In this document: positions 6,510 through 15,472 of the stretch, in pieces
How the letters are laid out: each line of letters opens with the position of its first letter
Position numbering within the stretch: position 1 is the first letter of the stretch
Source of the DNA: Pseudomonas sp. PSB18
GTDB taxonomy: Bacteria; Pseudomonadota; Gammaproteobacteria; Pseudomonadales; Pseudomonadaceae
Assembly: GCF_014596565.1 (NCBI RefSeq)
Contig: NZ_NOIN01000006.1
Coordinates: 248,001 to 312,000 of the forward strand
Direction of reading: 5' to 3'
DNA length: 64,000 nt
Translations under genes and position numbers: made by a program
The notes under the pieces: model-generated
Seen by the model: only the letters and a program-made list of their open reading frames with translations
The model's database searches: none
What the model was told of the DNA's origin: nothing

Positions 6510-8888
6510 TCACTTCCTTAACGTGGCGTTCAACCTGTTTTCGAGCGAGGTGAGGATATTCTGCGTTGCGGTATTCACCTCATCGTCATTAAGAGTGCGC
6601 GATGGATGCTGCCAGGTCAAGCCGACTGCAAGGCTTTTTCTATGCGGATCAATGCCTTTACCCTGATACACGTCAAATAGCCTGAGGTCCGTCAGCCATT
6701 CACCTGCATTTTCACGGATTACGTCCAGCACAGCGCTGGAAGCAACGTCGCGGTCAGCCAGCAACGCCAGGTCACGGCGCACTTCAGGAAAGCGCGATAA
6801 CTCCTGGAATTTCGGCATTTTCCCCAGTGCCACTTCGGCCAGAACCAGTTCGAAGACGAACACCGGACGATCGAGGCCCAGGGTTTTCGACAGTTCAGGG
6901 TGAATGGCGCCGACATAGCCGACTTCACGCCCCTCTCGCTCGATGCGCGCTGTCTGACCCGGATGCAGGGCTGGATGCTTGCCCGGCACGAAGGTGAATG
7001 CATCAAGCGCACCGGCGAAGCCGAGTAACGCTTCCACATCAGCCTTGACGTCGAAGAAGTCGACGACATCGCGACCCTGCGCCCAGCCTTCCGGCAGACG
7101 ACTGCCGCAGACGACACCGGCGAGCATCGGCTCCTGCTTCAAGCCATCCAGTTGGCCGACGAAGCGCAGACCGCTTTCGAACAGGCGCACGCGATCCTGC
7201 TGACGGTTCAAGTTGTGTTGCAGCGACTTGACCAGGCCAGGCCACAGGGACGAGCGCATGGCCGCCATGTCGTTGGAGATCGGATTGGCCAGCAACAGCG
7301 GCTCGACACCCGGATTGAACAGTTCGAACTGGCGCGGATCGATGAAGCTGTAGGTGATCGCTTCCTGATACCCGCGAGCCACCAGCAGGCGGCGCAGTTC
7401 CGGCAGGTCGCTGCGGGCTTCAGCCTTGGCCTGGGGAGCCAGGCGAGCCTGCGGGTAGCGAACCGGCAGACGGTTGTAGCCGTACAGGCGCGCCAGCTCT
7501 TCGATCAGGTCGACTTCCAGGCTGATGTCGAAACGATGACTTGGCACTTCGACGCGCCATTGCCCTGCTCCATCGGCACTGATGTTCAGGCCCAGGGCGC
7601 TGAGCAGACGCTCGACTTCGGCGGCGTCCATGTCCATGCCCAGCATCTGGGAAATGCGTTGGGCACGCAGAGTGACCGGTGCAATCTTGGGCAGGTGCTG
7701 TTCGCTGACGGTTTCGATGATCGGGCCGGCTTCGCCGCCAGTGATTTCCAGCAGCAGGCCAGTGGCACGCTCCATGGCTTCACGGGCCAGTTGCCAGTCC
7801 ACGCCACGCTCGTAGCGGTGCGAGGCATCGGTGTGCAGGCCATAGGAACGGGCCTTGCCGGCAACGGCGATCTGATCGAAGAACGCGCTTTCGAGGAATA
7901 CGTCGCGAGTCGACGTGGAAACACCGCTGTGCTCACCGCCCATCACGCCGGCAATGGCCAGGGCGCGGGAGTGGTCGGCAATCACCAGGGTATCGCTGCG
8001 CAGGGTGACTTCCTGGCCGTCGAGCAGGACCAGCTTCTCGCCCTCCTCGGCCATGCGCACGCGGATGCCGCCATTGATTTCGGCGAGATCGAACGCGTGC
8101 AGGGGTTGACCCAGCTCCAGCATCACGTAGTTGGTGATGTCGACGGCAGCGTCGATGCTGCGCACGTCGGCGCGGCGCAGGCGCTCGACCATCCACAACG
8201 GTGTCGGCTTCGACAGGTCGACGTTACGGATCACCCGGCCCAGGTAACGCGGGCACGCGGTGGGTGCCAGGACCTCGACCGAACGCACTTCGTCATGCGC
8301 TGCCGGAACCGGCGCGACCGTCGGGCGCGTCACCGGGGTGTCGTACAAGGCGCCCACTTCCCGGGCCAGACCGGCCAGGGACAGGCAGTCGCCACGGTTC
8401 GGCGTCAGGTCGACCTCGATGCTGGCATCGTCCAGGCCCAGGTATTCACGAATGTCCTGGCCCACCGGCGCATCGGCCGGGAGTTCCATCAAGCCATCGT
8501 TGCCTTCGCCGATCTGCAGTTCGGCCTGGGAGCACAACATGCCGTTGGACTCGACGCCACGCAGCTTGGCCTTCTTGATCTTGAAGTCGCCCGGCAGCTC
8601 GGCGCCGATCATCGCGAACGGGATCTTCAGGCCCGGGCGCACGTTTGGCGCGCCGCAGACCACCTGAAAGGTTTCCCCGCCATTGCTGACCTGGCAAACC
8701 CGCAATTTGTCAGCGTCCGGGTGTTGTTCGGTGCTCAGCACCTCACCCACCACCACGCCGCTGAATTCACCGGCGGCCAGCGTCACGCTATCGACCTCAA
8801 GACCGGCCATCGACAGGCGAGCAACCAGCTCGTCCCGGCTTACCTGCGGGCTAACCCAGCCGCGCAGCCATTGTTCACTGAATTTCAT
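6510..8888 (-). CDS. pheT: Phenylalanyl-tRNA synthetase beta subunit
   Basis: This 792-residue subunit of the alpha2beta2 PheRS charges tRNA-Phe together with PheS. The N-terminal EMAP-like tRNA-binding domain is present (VVVGEVLSTEQHPDADKLRVCQV near residue 45), then the B3/B4 editing region, B5, the core and the C-terminal FDX-ACB anticodon-binding domain (about residues 700-790). The start is preceded by AGGAGAGCAGG. pheS is 36 bp upstream and ihfA follows at once. Length and domain order are standard. Confidence 0.98.
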   Translation of the reverse strand: MKFSEQWLRGWVSPQVSRDELVARLSMAGLEVDSVTLAAGEFSGVVVGEVLSTEQHPDADKLRVCQVSNGGETFQVVCGAPNVRPGLKIPFAMIGAELPGDFKIKKAKLRGVESNGMLCSQAELQIGEGNDGLMELPADAPVGQDIREYLGLDDASIEVDLTPNRGDCLSLAGLAREVGALYDTPVTRPTVAPVPAAHDEVRSVEVLAPTACPRYLGRVIRNVDLSKPTPLWMVERLRRADVRSIDAAVDITNYVMLELGQPLHAFDLAEINGGIRVRMAEEGEKLVLLDGQEVTLRSDTLVIADHSRALAIAGVMGGEHSGVSTSTRDVFLESAFFDQIAVAGKARSYGLHTDASHRYERGVDWQLAREAMERATGLLLEITGGEAGPIIETVSEQHLPKIAPVTLRAQRISQMLGMDMDAAEVERLLSALGLNISADGAGQWRVEVPSHRFDISLEVDLIEELARLYGYNRLPVRYPQARLAPQAKAEARSDLPELRRLLVARGYQEAITYSFIDPRQFELFNPGVEPLLLANPISNDMAAMRSSLWPGLVKSLQHNLNRQQDRVRLFESGLRFVGQLDGLKQEPMLAGVVCGSRLPEGWAQGRDVVDFFDVKADVEALLGFAGALDAFTFVPGKHPALHPGQTARIEREGREVGYVGAIHPELSKTLGLDRPVFVFELVLAEVALGKMPKFQELSRFPEVRRDLALLADRDVASSAVLDVIRENAGEWLTDLRLFDVYQGKGIDPHRKSLAVGLTWQHPSRTLNDDEVNTATQNILTSLENRLNATLRK

Positions 8889-8924
8889 CCTGCTCTCCTA
8901 ATAGATTCGTTACGGACCCGCGAC

Positions 8925-9941
8925 CTAGCGAAATTGCGCAAGGAACCGCAAGTCGTTGTCGAAGAACAGGCGCAAGTCATTCACACCGTAACGCAGCATG
9001 GCCAGACGCTCGACGCCCATGCCGAAAGCAAACCCCGAGAACTCTTCCGGATCGATCCCGGACATGCGCAGCACGTTCGGGTGAACCATGCCGCAGCCCA
9101 TGACTTCCAGCCAGCCGGTCTGCTTGCAGACCCGGCAGCCCTTGCCGCTGCACATCACGCATTCCATGTCGACTTCAGCCGATGGCTCGGTGAACGGGAA
9201 GTACGAAGGGCGGAAACGCACGGCCAGCTCTTTCTCGAAGAACACCCGCAGGAACTCTTCGATGGTGCCTTTGAGGTCGGCGAAATTGATGTCGCGATCG
9301 ACCAGCAGGCCTTCGACCTGGTGGAACATCGGCGAGTGGGTGATATCCGAGTCGCTACGGTACACACGGCCTGGGCAGACGATGCGGATCGGCGGCTTTT
9401 TCGATTCCATGGTGCGGACCTGTACCGGCGAGGTATGGGTGCGCAGCAGCATGTTCGCGTTGAAATAGAAAGTGTCGTGCATCGACCGGGCCGGGTGATG
9501 GCCTGGGATGTTGAGCGCTTCGAAGTTGTGGTAGTCGTCTTCGACCTCAGGGCCCTCGGCGATGCCGTAGCCGATGCGGGTGAAGAACTGCTCGACGCGT
9601 TCCAGGGTCCGGGTCACCGGATGCAGGCCGCCGGAGGTCTGGCCGCGGCCAGGCAGGGTCACGTCGATGGACTCGGCAGCGAGCTTGGCAGCCAGGTCCG
9701 CCTCCTCGAACAACGCCTTGCGCGCATTGAGGACTTCTGTGACACGTTCCTTGGCGACGTTGATCAGCGCACCGACCTGCGGACGCTCTTCGGCCGGCAG
9801 GTTCCCCAGGGTCTTCATCACCTGAGTCAACTCGCCTTTCTTGCCAAGGTACTGAACCCGGATTTGCTCCAGGGCATTGATATCTTCAGCGCTTTGCACA
9901 GCCTCTAGTGCTTGAGAGACCAGCGCATCCAGGTTTTCCAT
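8925..9941 (-). CDS. pheS: Phenylalanyl-tRNA synthetase alpha subunit
   Basis: This 338-residue catalytic subunit of PheRS is a class II synthetase. An N-terminal coiled coil (about residues 1-85) precedes the catalytic domain. Motif 2 is visible as VYRSDSDITHSPMFHQVEGL, and motif 3 as GFAFGMGVERLAML near the C-terminus. Phenylalanine is activated here and tRNA recognition needs PheT. The gene lies downstream of rplT with a strong hairpin and T-rich stretch in the gap, so read-through from the ribosomal-protein genes is probably modulated there. Confidence 0.98.
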   Translation of the reverse strand: MENLDALVSQALEAVQSAEDINALEQIRVQYLGKKGELTQVMKTLGNLPAEERPQVGALINVAKERVTEVLNARKALFEEADLAAKLAAESIDVTLPGRGQTSGGLHPVTRTLERVEQFFTRIGYGIAEGPEVEDDYHNFEALNIPGHHPARSMHDTFYFNANMLLRTHTSPVQVRTMESKKPPIRIVCPGRVYRSDSDITHSPMFHQVEGLLVDRDINFADLKGTIEEFLRVFFEKELAVRFRPSYFPFTEPSAEVDMECVMCSGKGCRVCKQTGWLEVMGCGMVHPNVLRMSGIDPEEFSGFAFGMGVERLAMLRYGVNDLRLFFDNDLRFLAQFR

Positions 9942-9955
9942 GTACAGACTCCAGA

Positions 9956-9995
9956 TACAAAATAGGGGAAGAGCTTTAAGGCTCTTCCCCTATTT
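9956..9995 (-). terminator. Terminator/attenuator between rplT and pheS
   Basis: On the minus strand GGGGAAGAGC pairs with GCTCTTCCCC around a 6-base loop, followed by TATTTTGT. It ends the rplT transcript or attenuates read-through into pheST. No Phe-rich leader peptide was found, so classical E. coli-type attenuation is not supported. Confidence 0.7.
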
Positions 9996-10028
9996 ATGAC
10001 GTTTAACACCTGAGCCCACAGAGGTGGA

Positions 10029-10046
10029 CCCCGGTGACTGCCGGGG
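10029..10046 (-). other. GC-rich hairpin just after rplT
   Basis: CCCCGG pairs with CCGGGG around a 6-base loop immediately after the rplT stop, with no T run. It could protect the mRNA 3' side or form part of the pheS leader. Confidence 0.4.
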
Positions 10047-10050
10047 GTAC

Positions 10051-10407
10051 TTAAGCCAAGGTGGCTTTAGCTTTCTCGACAATCGCAGCAAACGCCGCTT
10101 TTTCGTTCACTGCCAGATCAGCCAGAACCTTACGGTCGATCTCGATGGACGCCTTTTTCAGGCCAGCGATCAAACGGCTGTAGGACAGACCGTTGATACG
10201 AGCACCAGCATTGATACGAGCGATCCACAGAGCGCGGAACTGACGTTTTTTCTGACGACGGTCACGGTAGGCGTATTGGCCTGCCTTGATTACGGCTTGC
10301 TTGGCAACACGGAATACGCGGGAACGCGCACCGTAGTAGCCTTTAGCAAGTTTCATAATTTTCTTGTGACGCTTACGGGCAATGACGCCACGCTTTACAC
10401 GAGCCAT
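10051..10407 (-). CDS. rplT: 50S ribosomal protein L20
   Basis: This 118-residue, very basic protein starts MARVKRGVIARKRHKKI, which is diagnostic for L20. L20 binds 23S rRNA early in 50S assembly and in many bacteria represses its own operon by binding the rpmI leader. It follows rpmI by 30 bp and precedes pheST. Confidence 0.99.
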   Translation of the reverse strand: MARVKRGVIARKRHKKIMKLAKGYYGARSRVFRVAKQAVIKAGQYAYRDRRQKKRQFRALWIARINAGARINGLSYSRLIAGLKKASIEIDRKVLADLAVNEKAAFAAIVEKAKATLA

Positions 10408-10437
10408 GAGTTACTTCCTCTATTCTTGATCCAAAAA

Positions 10438-10632
10438 TTAACGAAGGCGCAGCATGCGCTCGACTTTTGCCACGTCAGACGGATGCAGCAAGCTGCTACC
10501 GCGCAGTTGACGCTTACGCTTGGTCGACATTTTGGTCAGGATGTGGCTCTTGAAAGCGTGCTTGTGCTTGATGCCGTTAGCAGTTTTCAGAAACCGCTTA
10601 GCAGCACCACTTTTGGTTTTCATCTTTGGCAT
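10438..10632 (-). CDS. rpmI: 50S ribosomal protein L35
   Basis: This 64-residue basic protein starts MPKMKTKSGAAKRFLKTANG, typical of L35, and ends in RMLRLR. It is part of the large ribosomal subunit. It lies between infC and rplT in the standard IF3-L35-L20 operon. The 60-bp gap from infC is where L20-dependent control of rpmI-rplT would be expected, but I cannot show the L20 site by eye. Confidence 0.99.
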   Translation of the reverse strand: MPKMKTKSGAAKRFLKTANGIKHKHAFKSHILTKMSTKRKRQLRGSSLLHPSDVAKVERMLRLR

Positions 10633-10692
10633 GTTCGGATACTCCGCATTCAGTTGATAAACATAATCGCAAGGCCTGCCGTGCCCTGGTGA

Positions 10693-11244
10693 TTACTTCT
10701 TCTTTTTCGGGGCGATGACCATGATCAGCTGGCGTCCTTCCATCTTAGGATGCTGTTCGACCGAACCGTACTCGAGCAGGTCTTGTTCAACCCGCTTGAG
10801 GAGTTCCATCCCCAGCTCCTGGTGGGCCATCTCACGGCCGCGGAATCGCAAGGATACCTTGGCCCTGTCCCCGTCACTCAGGAAACGTACCAGGTTGCGC
10901 AGTTTTACCTGGTAATCCCCTTCCTCCGTCCCTGGACGAAACTTGATTTCTTTTACCTGAATCTGCTTCTGGTTTTTCTTCGCCGCAGCAATCTGTTTCT
11001 TCTTCTCGAAGATCGACTTGCCGTAGTCCATCACCCGGCAAACAGGTGGGACTGCGTCTGCGGAAATTTCCACCAGATCAAGCTTGGCTTCTTCAGCAAT
11101 ACGAAGCGCTTCATCAATCGAGACGATGCCAATCTGCTCGCCGTCAGCGCCAATTAACCGAACCTCGCGTGCCGAGATATTCTCGTTGATCGGGGCCTTC
11201 GGTGCAGCTCGTTTATCTTGTCTCATTTCACGCTTAATAATAAT
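10693..11244 (-). CDS. infC: Translation initiation factor IF-3 (ATT start)
   Basis: IF-3 keeps 30S subunits free and checks start-codon pairing. The protein has the usual N-domain (PINENISAREVRLIGADG), a lysine-rich linker and the C-domain (GTEEGDYQVKLRN... RFRGREMAHQELG), ending APKKKK. An internal ATG at 11226 would give 177 residues, but the family start is a rare ATT. Here the first of three ATT codons gives 183 residues (MIIKREMRQDK). GGAG lies two bases before that ATT, and its A is shared with the thrS TAA stop. ATT starts let IF-3 repress its own translation. The second or third ATT cannot be excluded. Confidence 0.93.
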   Translation of the reverse strand: MIIKREMRQDKRAAPKAPINENISAREVRLIGADGEQIGIVSIDEALRIAEEAKLDLVEISADAVPPVCRVMDYGKSIFEKKKQIAAAKKNQKQIQVKEIKFRPGTEEGDYQVKLRNLVRFLSDGDRAKVSLRFRGREMAHQELGMELLKRVEQDLLEYGSVEQHPKMEGRQLIMVIAPKKKK

Positions 11245-13166
11245 TACTCCGAATCTGGGCGACCACGCCGGGAAACCGCTTGCGCGAGGAACTCGGCGAA
11301 TTCGGCGACGGGCATCGAGCCCAGGTCAGCACCTTCACGAGTACGCACAGCGACAGTCTGCATCTCGACCTCCCGATCTCCAATAACCAAGAGAAAGGGA
11401 ACCTTGAGCAAAGTATGCTCGCGGATTTTAAAGCCGATCTTTTCATTTCTCAAGTCAGACTTGGCACGAAATCCGCTTTGGTTGAGAGTTTTTTCGACCT
11501 CGGCGGCAAAATCTGCCTGTTTATCAGTGATATTCATGATCACTGCCTGGGTCGGCGCCAGCCACGCAGGGAACGCGCCCTCGTAATGCTCGATCAGGAT
11601 CCCGACGAAACGCTCGAAGGAACCGAGGATCGCACGGTGAAGCATGACCGGGTGCTTGCGACTGTTGTCTTCGGACACGTATTCGGCGCCCAGACGGATC
11701 GGCAGGTTGAAATCGAGCTGCAAGGTACCACATTGCCAGACGCGACCCAGACAATCTTTCAGGGAGAATTCGATCTTCGGACCGTAGAAAGCCCCTTCCC
11801 CCGGCTGCAGGTCGTACGCAAGGCCCGCGCTATCGAGGGCGGCCGCCAGGGCGGCTTCGGCGCGATCCCACAGCTCGTCGGAGCCCACGCGTTTTTCCGG
11901 ACGAGTGGACAGCTTCATCTCGACTTCGGTGAAGCCGAAGTCGCGGTAGACGTCCATGGTCAGCTTGATGAACGCGGCGGATTCAGCCTGCATCTGCTCT
12001 TCGGTGCAGAAGATGTGCGCATCGTCCTGGGTAAATGCACGCACGCGCATGATGCCGTGCAACGCACCCGACGGCTCGTTACGGTGGCACGCACCGAACT
12101 CGGCCAGACGCATCGGCAGCTCGCGGTAGCTCTTCAGGCCCTGGTTGAACACCTGCACGTGGCATGGGCAGTTCATCGGCTTGATGGCGTAGTCGCGGTT
12201 TTCCGACTGGGTGGTGAACATATTGTCCGCGTAGTTGGCCCAGTGCCCGGATTTCTCCCACAGGCTACGGTCCACCACTTGCGGCGTCTTGATCTCCAGG
12301 TAGCCGTTTTCACGCTGGACCTGACGCATGTACTGCTCGAGCACCTGGTACATCGTCCAGCCGTTAGGGTGCCAGAACACCATGCCCGGGGATTCTTCCT
12401 GGGTGTGGAACAGGCCCAGGCGCTTGCCGATCTTGCGGTGATCGCGCTTCTCGGCTTCCTCGATGCGCTGGATGTAGGCCGCCAGCTGTTTCTTGTCAGC
12501 CCAGGCAGTGCCGTAGACGCGCTGCAACTGCTCGTTCTTCGCGTCGCCACGCCAGTAGGCGCCGGACAGCTTGGTCAGCTTGAAGGACTTCAGGAAACGG
12601 GTGTTCGGCACGTGCGGACCGCGGCACATGTCGACGTATTCTTCGTGGTAGTACAGGCCCATGGCCTGCTCGTCCGGCATGTCTTCCACCAGACGCAGCT
12701 TGTAGTCCTCGCCACGGGCCTTGAAGACTTCGATGACTTCGGCGCGCGGGGTGACCTTCTTGATGACGTCGTAGTCTTTCTCGATCAGCTGCTGCATACG
12801 CTGCTCGATAGCGGCCATGTCGTCCGGGGTAAAAGGACGCTCGAAGGCGATGTCGTAATAGAAGCCTTCGTCGATGACCGGCCCGATGACCATCTTCGCG
12901 CTCGGGTACAACTGCTTGACCGCATGGCCGACCAGGTGCGCGCAGGAGTGGCGAATGATCTCCAGTCCCTCTTCATCCTTGGGGGTGATGATTTGCAGCG
13001 TGGCATCGCTGTCGATGACATCGCTGGCATCAACCAGTTTGCCGTTGACCTTGCCGGCCAGGGTGGCCTTGGCCAGGCCTGCACCGATGGATGCGGCGAC
13101 CTCGGCTACGGATACCGGATGATCGAATGAACGTTGACTGCCGTCGGGAAGAGTAATAGTTGGCAT
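11244..13166 (-). CDS. thrS: Threonyl-tRNA synthetase
   Basis: This 640-residue class II synthetase charges tRNA-Thr. A TGS domain at the N-terminus (MPTITLPDGSQRSF) is followed by the editing domain with HSCAHLVGHA, then the catalytic core with zinc ligands and the C-terminal anticodon-binding domain. The frame is open 33 bases farther up, but ATG 13166 is chosen because AGGAGG stands seven bases before it. Its TAA stop overlaps the infC ATT start by one base. It heads the translation operon, so the promoter should lie at 13167-13440. Confidence 0.98.
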   Translation of the reverse strand: MPTITLPDGSQRSFDHPVSVAEVAASIGAGLAKATLAGKVNGKLVDASDVIDSDATLQIITPKDEEGLEIIRHSCAHLVGHAVKQLYPSAKMVIGPVIDEGFYYDIAFERPFTPDDMAAIEQRMQQLIEKDYDVIKKVTPRAEVIEVFKARGEDYKLRLVEDMPDEQAMGLYYHEEYVDMCRGPHVPNTRFLKSFKLTKLSGAYWRGDAKNEQLQRVYGTAWADKKQLAAYIQRIEEAEKRDHRKIGKRLGLFHTQEESPGMVFWHPNGWTMYQVLEQYMRQVQRENGYLEIKTPQVVDRSLWEKSGHWANYADNMFTTQSENRDYAIKPMNCPCHVQVFNQGLKSYRELPMRLAEFGACHRNEPSGALHGIMRVRAFTQDDAHIFCTEEQMQAESAAFIKLTMDVYRDFGFTEVEMKLSTRPEKRVGSDELWDRAEAALAAALDSAGLAYDLQPGEGAFYGPKIEFSLKDCLGRVWQCGTLQLDFNLPIRLGAEYVSEDNSRKHPVMLHRAILGSFERFVGILIEHYEGAFPAWLAPTQAVIMNITDKQADFAAEVEKTLNQSGFRAKSDLRNEKIGFKIREHTLLKVPFLLVIGDREVEMQTVAVRTREGADLGSMPVAEFAEFLAQAVSRRGRPDSE

Positions 13167-13443
13167 GGCGCCTCCTCTCCTAGTGGTGACCCCTACCAAA
13201 GGTCACGTGGGTTGGGATGAGCCAGTACAAGATCCAGTCCAGGCCATTCAATCATGAACGCCTGCCTTACAGCGGCAGGAGCCTTGCGGCCAACCGGGAA
13301 ACCGAACCAGAGTGACTGGGATTCAAATCAGGGTTATTCGAACATTTGCCGCGGCCGGGACCTGTCGTCATCCGGTGCCTGAAAATACCCGAGCCCGGCA
13401 TGCTAGCACAGATGAACGGTCATCGCCGTGCTCGAATTGCAAC
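13167..13443 (-). promoter_or_regulatory. thrS leader and promoter region
   Basis: This gap must contain the promoter of the thrS operon. It includes a small hairpin CCTGCC/GGCAGG at about 13263-13281. I cannot assign -35/-10 boxes with confidence and see no recognisable operator mimicking tRNA-Thr. Confidence 0.4.
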
Positions 13444-13551
13444 CTGTGGGAGCAAAGCTTGCTCGCGATCAGGTATAACAGCCGACCACAATGTTTCAGG
13501 CCCGCCCGCCCTACTATCGTGAGCATCGCGAGCAAGCTTTGCTCCCACAGG
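13444..13551. repeat. REP pair, arm type GAGCAAAGCTTGCTCGCGA
   Basis: Two inverted REP arms (TGTGGGAGCAAAGCTTGCTC and its complement) surround a unique centre of about 50 bp. Such extragenic palindromes are typical of the P. fluorescens group. Confidence 0.9.
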
Positions 13552-13661
13552 CCCTGCTCGGCAACAAGCGTAAACCCCTGGTTTTTATGCCAGAGTGCTG
13601 AACTGAAACGCCCCGCAATACCTCTGATAACAAGACATCGACCCAAAAGGAGCATCCCAGC

Positions 13662-13964
13662 ATGCGTCTGAACACGTTATTGGCAGCAGTCGCCCCCTTC
13701 GCCCTGCTGCTCCCGCTGACCGCCCACGCCGACTGGCCAAAAGGCGAGCGTGACAAATACATGGCCCAGTGCACTCAGGCGGCCACCCCCCAGATCGGCG
13801 CGGCAGCAGCCAAGTCCCACTGCGCCTGTGGTGCCGATGCGATCAAGTCCTACCCGGCCGCCGACATCCAGGCCCTGATGGATAACAAGGCGCCTGTGGA
13901 ACTGCAGCAGAAAGCACTCGGACAGATCGCCAAATGCAAGGCCGATCCCTCGAAGAAAAAATGA
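13662..13964 (+). CDS. Small secreted protein of unknown function
   Basis: This 100-residue protein has a clear signal peptide (MRLNTLLAAVAPFALLLPLT, cleavage after AHA). The mature part has four cysteines (CTQ, CACG, CKA), which could form two disulfides in the periplasm, and a lysine-rich end. AAAAGGAG precedes the ATG. It stands alone between thrS and a cold-shock gene. I do not recognise the family beyond its general appearance as a conserved Pseudomonas protein. Confidence 0.75.
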   Translation: MRLNTLLAAVAPFALLLPLTAHADWPKGERDKYMAQCTQAATPQIGAAAAKSHCACGADAIKSYPAADIQALMDNKAPVELQQKALGQIAKCKADPSKKK

Positions 13965-14254
13965 GCAGACAGGCCTTTCAAGACCGTCCTGAGCCCATGA
14001 AAAACCCCGAATTTGCCTTTTTTCAGACGAATTTTGCAGGTTTTACAGCTTTTTTTATCGCCTTTACTTTTGGCTGAAAGCCTTTAAAACCGGGGCTTTC
14101 AGCGGGTCAAGGCAGTAAAGAAAGGACGACTGTTCGGCAAACAGCACGTCCGGGGGGCTCCCAAATCGAACATTTCGACTATGATACCCAGGTGTGCCCA
14201 GTTGGCCTGAGCAGCACAGCACTACTGAAAATATATGTTTCTTGGAGATACACC
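13965..14254 (+). promoter_or_regulatory. Promoter and 5' leader of the cold-shock gene
   Basis: This AT-rich stretch has several T runs (around 14018, 14050), possibly also ending the upstream transcript. Cold-shock genes often have long leaders that control mRNA stability and translation with temperature, and the 290 bp here would allow one. TTGGAG stands seven bases before the csp ATG. The exact transcription start cannot be read. Confidence 0.45.
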
Positions 14255-14467
14255 ATGTCTAATCGCCAAACCGGCACCGTTAAATGGTTCAACGATGAAA
14301 AAGGCTTCGGCTTCATCACTCCTCAAGGTGGCGGTGACGACCTGTTCGTACACTTCAAAGCTATCGAAAGCGACGGTTTCAAAAGCCTGAAAGAAGGCCA
14401 AACCGTTTCCTTCGTGGCTGAGAAAGGCCAAAAGGGTATGCAAGCTGCACAAGTTCGCCCAGAGTAA
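14255..14467 (+). CDS. CspA-family cold-shock protein
   Basis: This 70-residue single-domain protein binds single-stranded RNA/DNA and melts RNA structure. Both RNP motifs are visible: KGFGFITP (RNP1) and DLFVHF (RNP2). The sequence resembles the CapA/CapB-type cold-shock proteins of Pseudomonas, but the paralogue cannot be fixed without comparison. The frame extends upstream, but ATG 14255 has the TTGGAG site and gives the standard length. A strong terminator follows. Confidence 0.97.
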   Translation: MSNRQTGTVKWFNDEKGFGFITPQGGGDDLFVHFKAIESDGFKSLKEGQTVSFVAEKGQKGMQAAQVRPE

Positions 14468-14481
14468 TTTCTCGGCGCGCT

Positions 14482-14514
14482 AAAAAAACCCCGTCCATGT
14501 GACGGGGTTTTTTA
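14482..14514 (+). terminator. Rho-independent terminator of the cold-shock gene
   Basis: AAAAAACCCCGTC pairs with GACGGGGTTTTTT around loop CATGT. It is A-flanked and T-flanked on both strands, so it may also stop the convergent I78-inhibitor transcript. Confidence 0.92.
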
Positions 14515-14535
14515 TGGGCGGTTGAAAACAACGGC

Positions 14536-14850
14536 TCAGCCGCAGTTCACCCGATTGACCACAAGGTTGGCATCGGTATTGAGATTCAGGCGATCGGAGC
14601 GGTACTCAAGCGTCACCATGTCGTTGGGCTTGAGGATCCGGGCAATCTGCGCGCCGGAACGGGTGCGGGCCTGTTCCAGCAATTGCGGCGAGGCCTGTTT
14701 GCCGATGGCAAACTCGGCGGCCTTCGCTTCGCAGCGGTCGTAATGGGTCTCGGCGGCAACCGGATCAGGGGACGATTCAGCGCTGCTGCTACAACCGTGC
14801 AAGAACCCGGCGGCCAGCAAAATACTCAATGACGCGAGCTTCCAAGGCAT
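14536..14850 (-). CDS. Peptidase inhibitor I78-family lipoprotein
   Basis: This 104-residue lipoprotein has signal peptide MPWKLASLSILLAAGFLHGC with lipobox LHGC near residue 20. The rest fits the I78 inhibitor domain: CEAKAAEFAIGKQASPQLLE, then MVTLEYRSDRLNLNTDAN and the terminal VNRVNCG. I78 proteins are small inhibitors related to fungal elastase inhibitors; in bacteria they probably protect the envelope from serine proteases, which is inferred. The gene is convergent with the cold-shock gene. Confidence 0.85.
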   Translation of the reverse strand: MPWKLASLSILLAAGFLHGCSSSAESSPDPVAAETHYDRCEAKAAEFAIGKQASPQLLEQARTRSGAQIARILKPNDMVTLEYRSDRLNLNTDANLVVNRVNCG

Positions 14851-15016
14851 GAAGCCTCCTTTCGTTGATCAATAAACAGAGAGCGTGCGACAACCCAAAC
14901 GAAGCTTGGTTTCAGTAGAAGGGCCACCGCCCCGCTCCTCTACCTGGAAAACCGGCAGTTTGCCTGAGCCCGACACCGCTGGTCAGACATGAATCGTGAC
15001 TGGATATGTTCGACGC

Positions 15017-15322
15017 TCAATAAACGTCAATGTAGTCGAAGGGTGGATTCGGCCAGTTGTCTTTCAGGGCGTTGTAGATCTGCATGACCCAGACCTCATC
15101 ACTGGCAGCGACCCGTCCGACATACCCCGACCCCTTCGCCCACGTTTCGAGACGAAACAGCAAGCCATCGATATCGGCACCACCTACCACGCCTGAAGAC
15201 AGATAGGCGATACCGCCCTTGGTCACGCGCAATTGGGTGTGTTCGTCATCGCTGGCCGATGCCAGCAACTGGCGAACGGCGTCGAGGGTCAGCCCTTCAG
15301 GCGCGTTCAAATCGATCTGCAC
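15017..15322 (-). CDS. Conserved hypothetical protein (101 aa)
   Basis: This is an uncharacterised, soluble, acidic protein. The frame opens at 15346, but the start is taken as GTG 15322 (MQIDLNAPEG) because AAGGAG lies eight bases before it. It has no signal peptide or membrane segment. The middle contains LRVTKGGIAYLSSGVVGG and the end PFDYIDVY. No operon partner is visible. Function is not recognised. Confidence 0.7.
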   Translation of the reverse strand: MQIDLNAPEGLTLDAVRQLLASASDDEHTQLRVTKGGIAYLSSGVVGGADIDGLLFRLETWAKGSGYVGRVAASDEVWVMQIYNALKDNWPNPPFDYIDVY

Positions 15323-15472
15323 GGCAGGGGCTCCTTGAGCAATCAAAAAAACAAGTGTCGCACAGCCCTCCCCTGATGCCTAAGTCGCAGTGCCAAACCC
15401 AGGGCAAAAGTGGTTAACTCAACCTAGCCTCTGTACGAAAAGCCTAAGACCTCCCAACCCGCGAGTCCTGCC

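Noticed and set aside
7152..9908. A very long plus-strand open frame (918 codons) opposite pheT and pheS
   Set aside because: It is the complement of two certain synthetase genes in high-GC DNA, has no recognisable domain and low-complexity His/Gln/Arg-rich sequence; a shadow frame.
9942..10050. A Phe-rich leader peptide for attenuation of pheST
   Set aside because: The hairpin and T-rich stretch are there, but no short frame with a run of phenylalanine codons was found.
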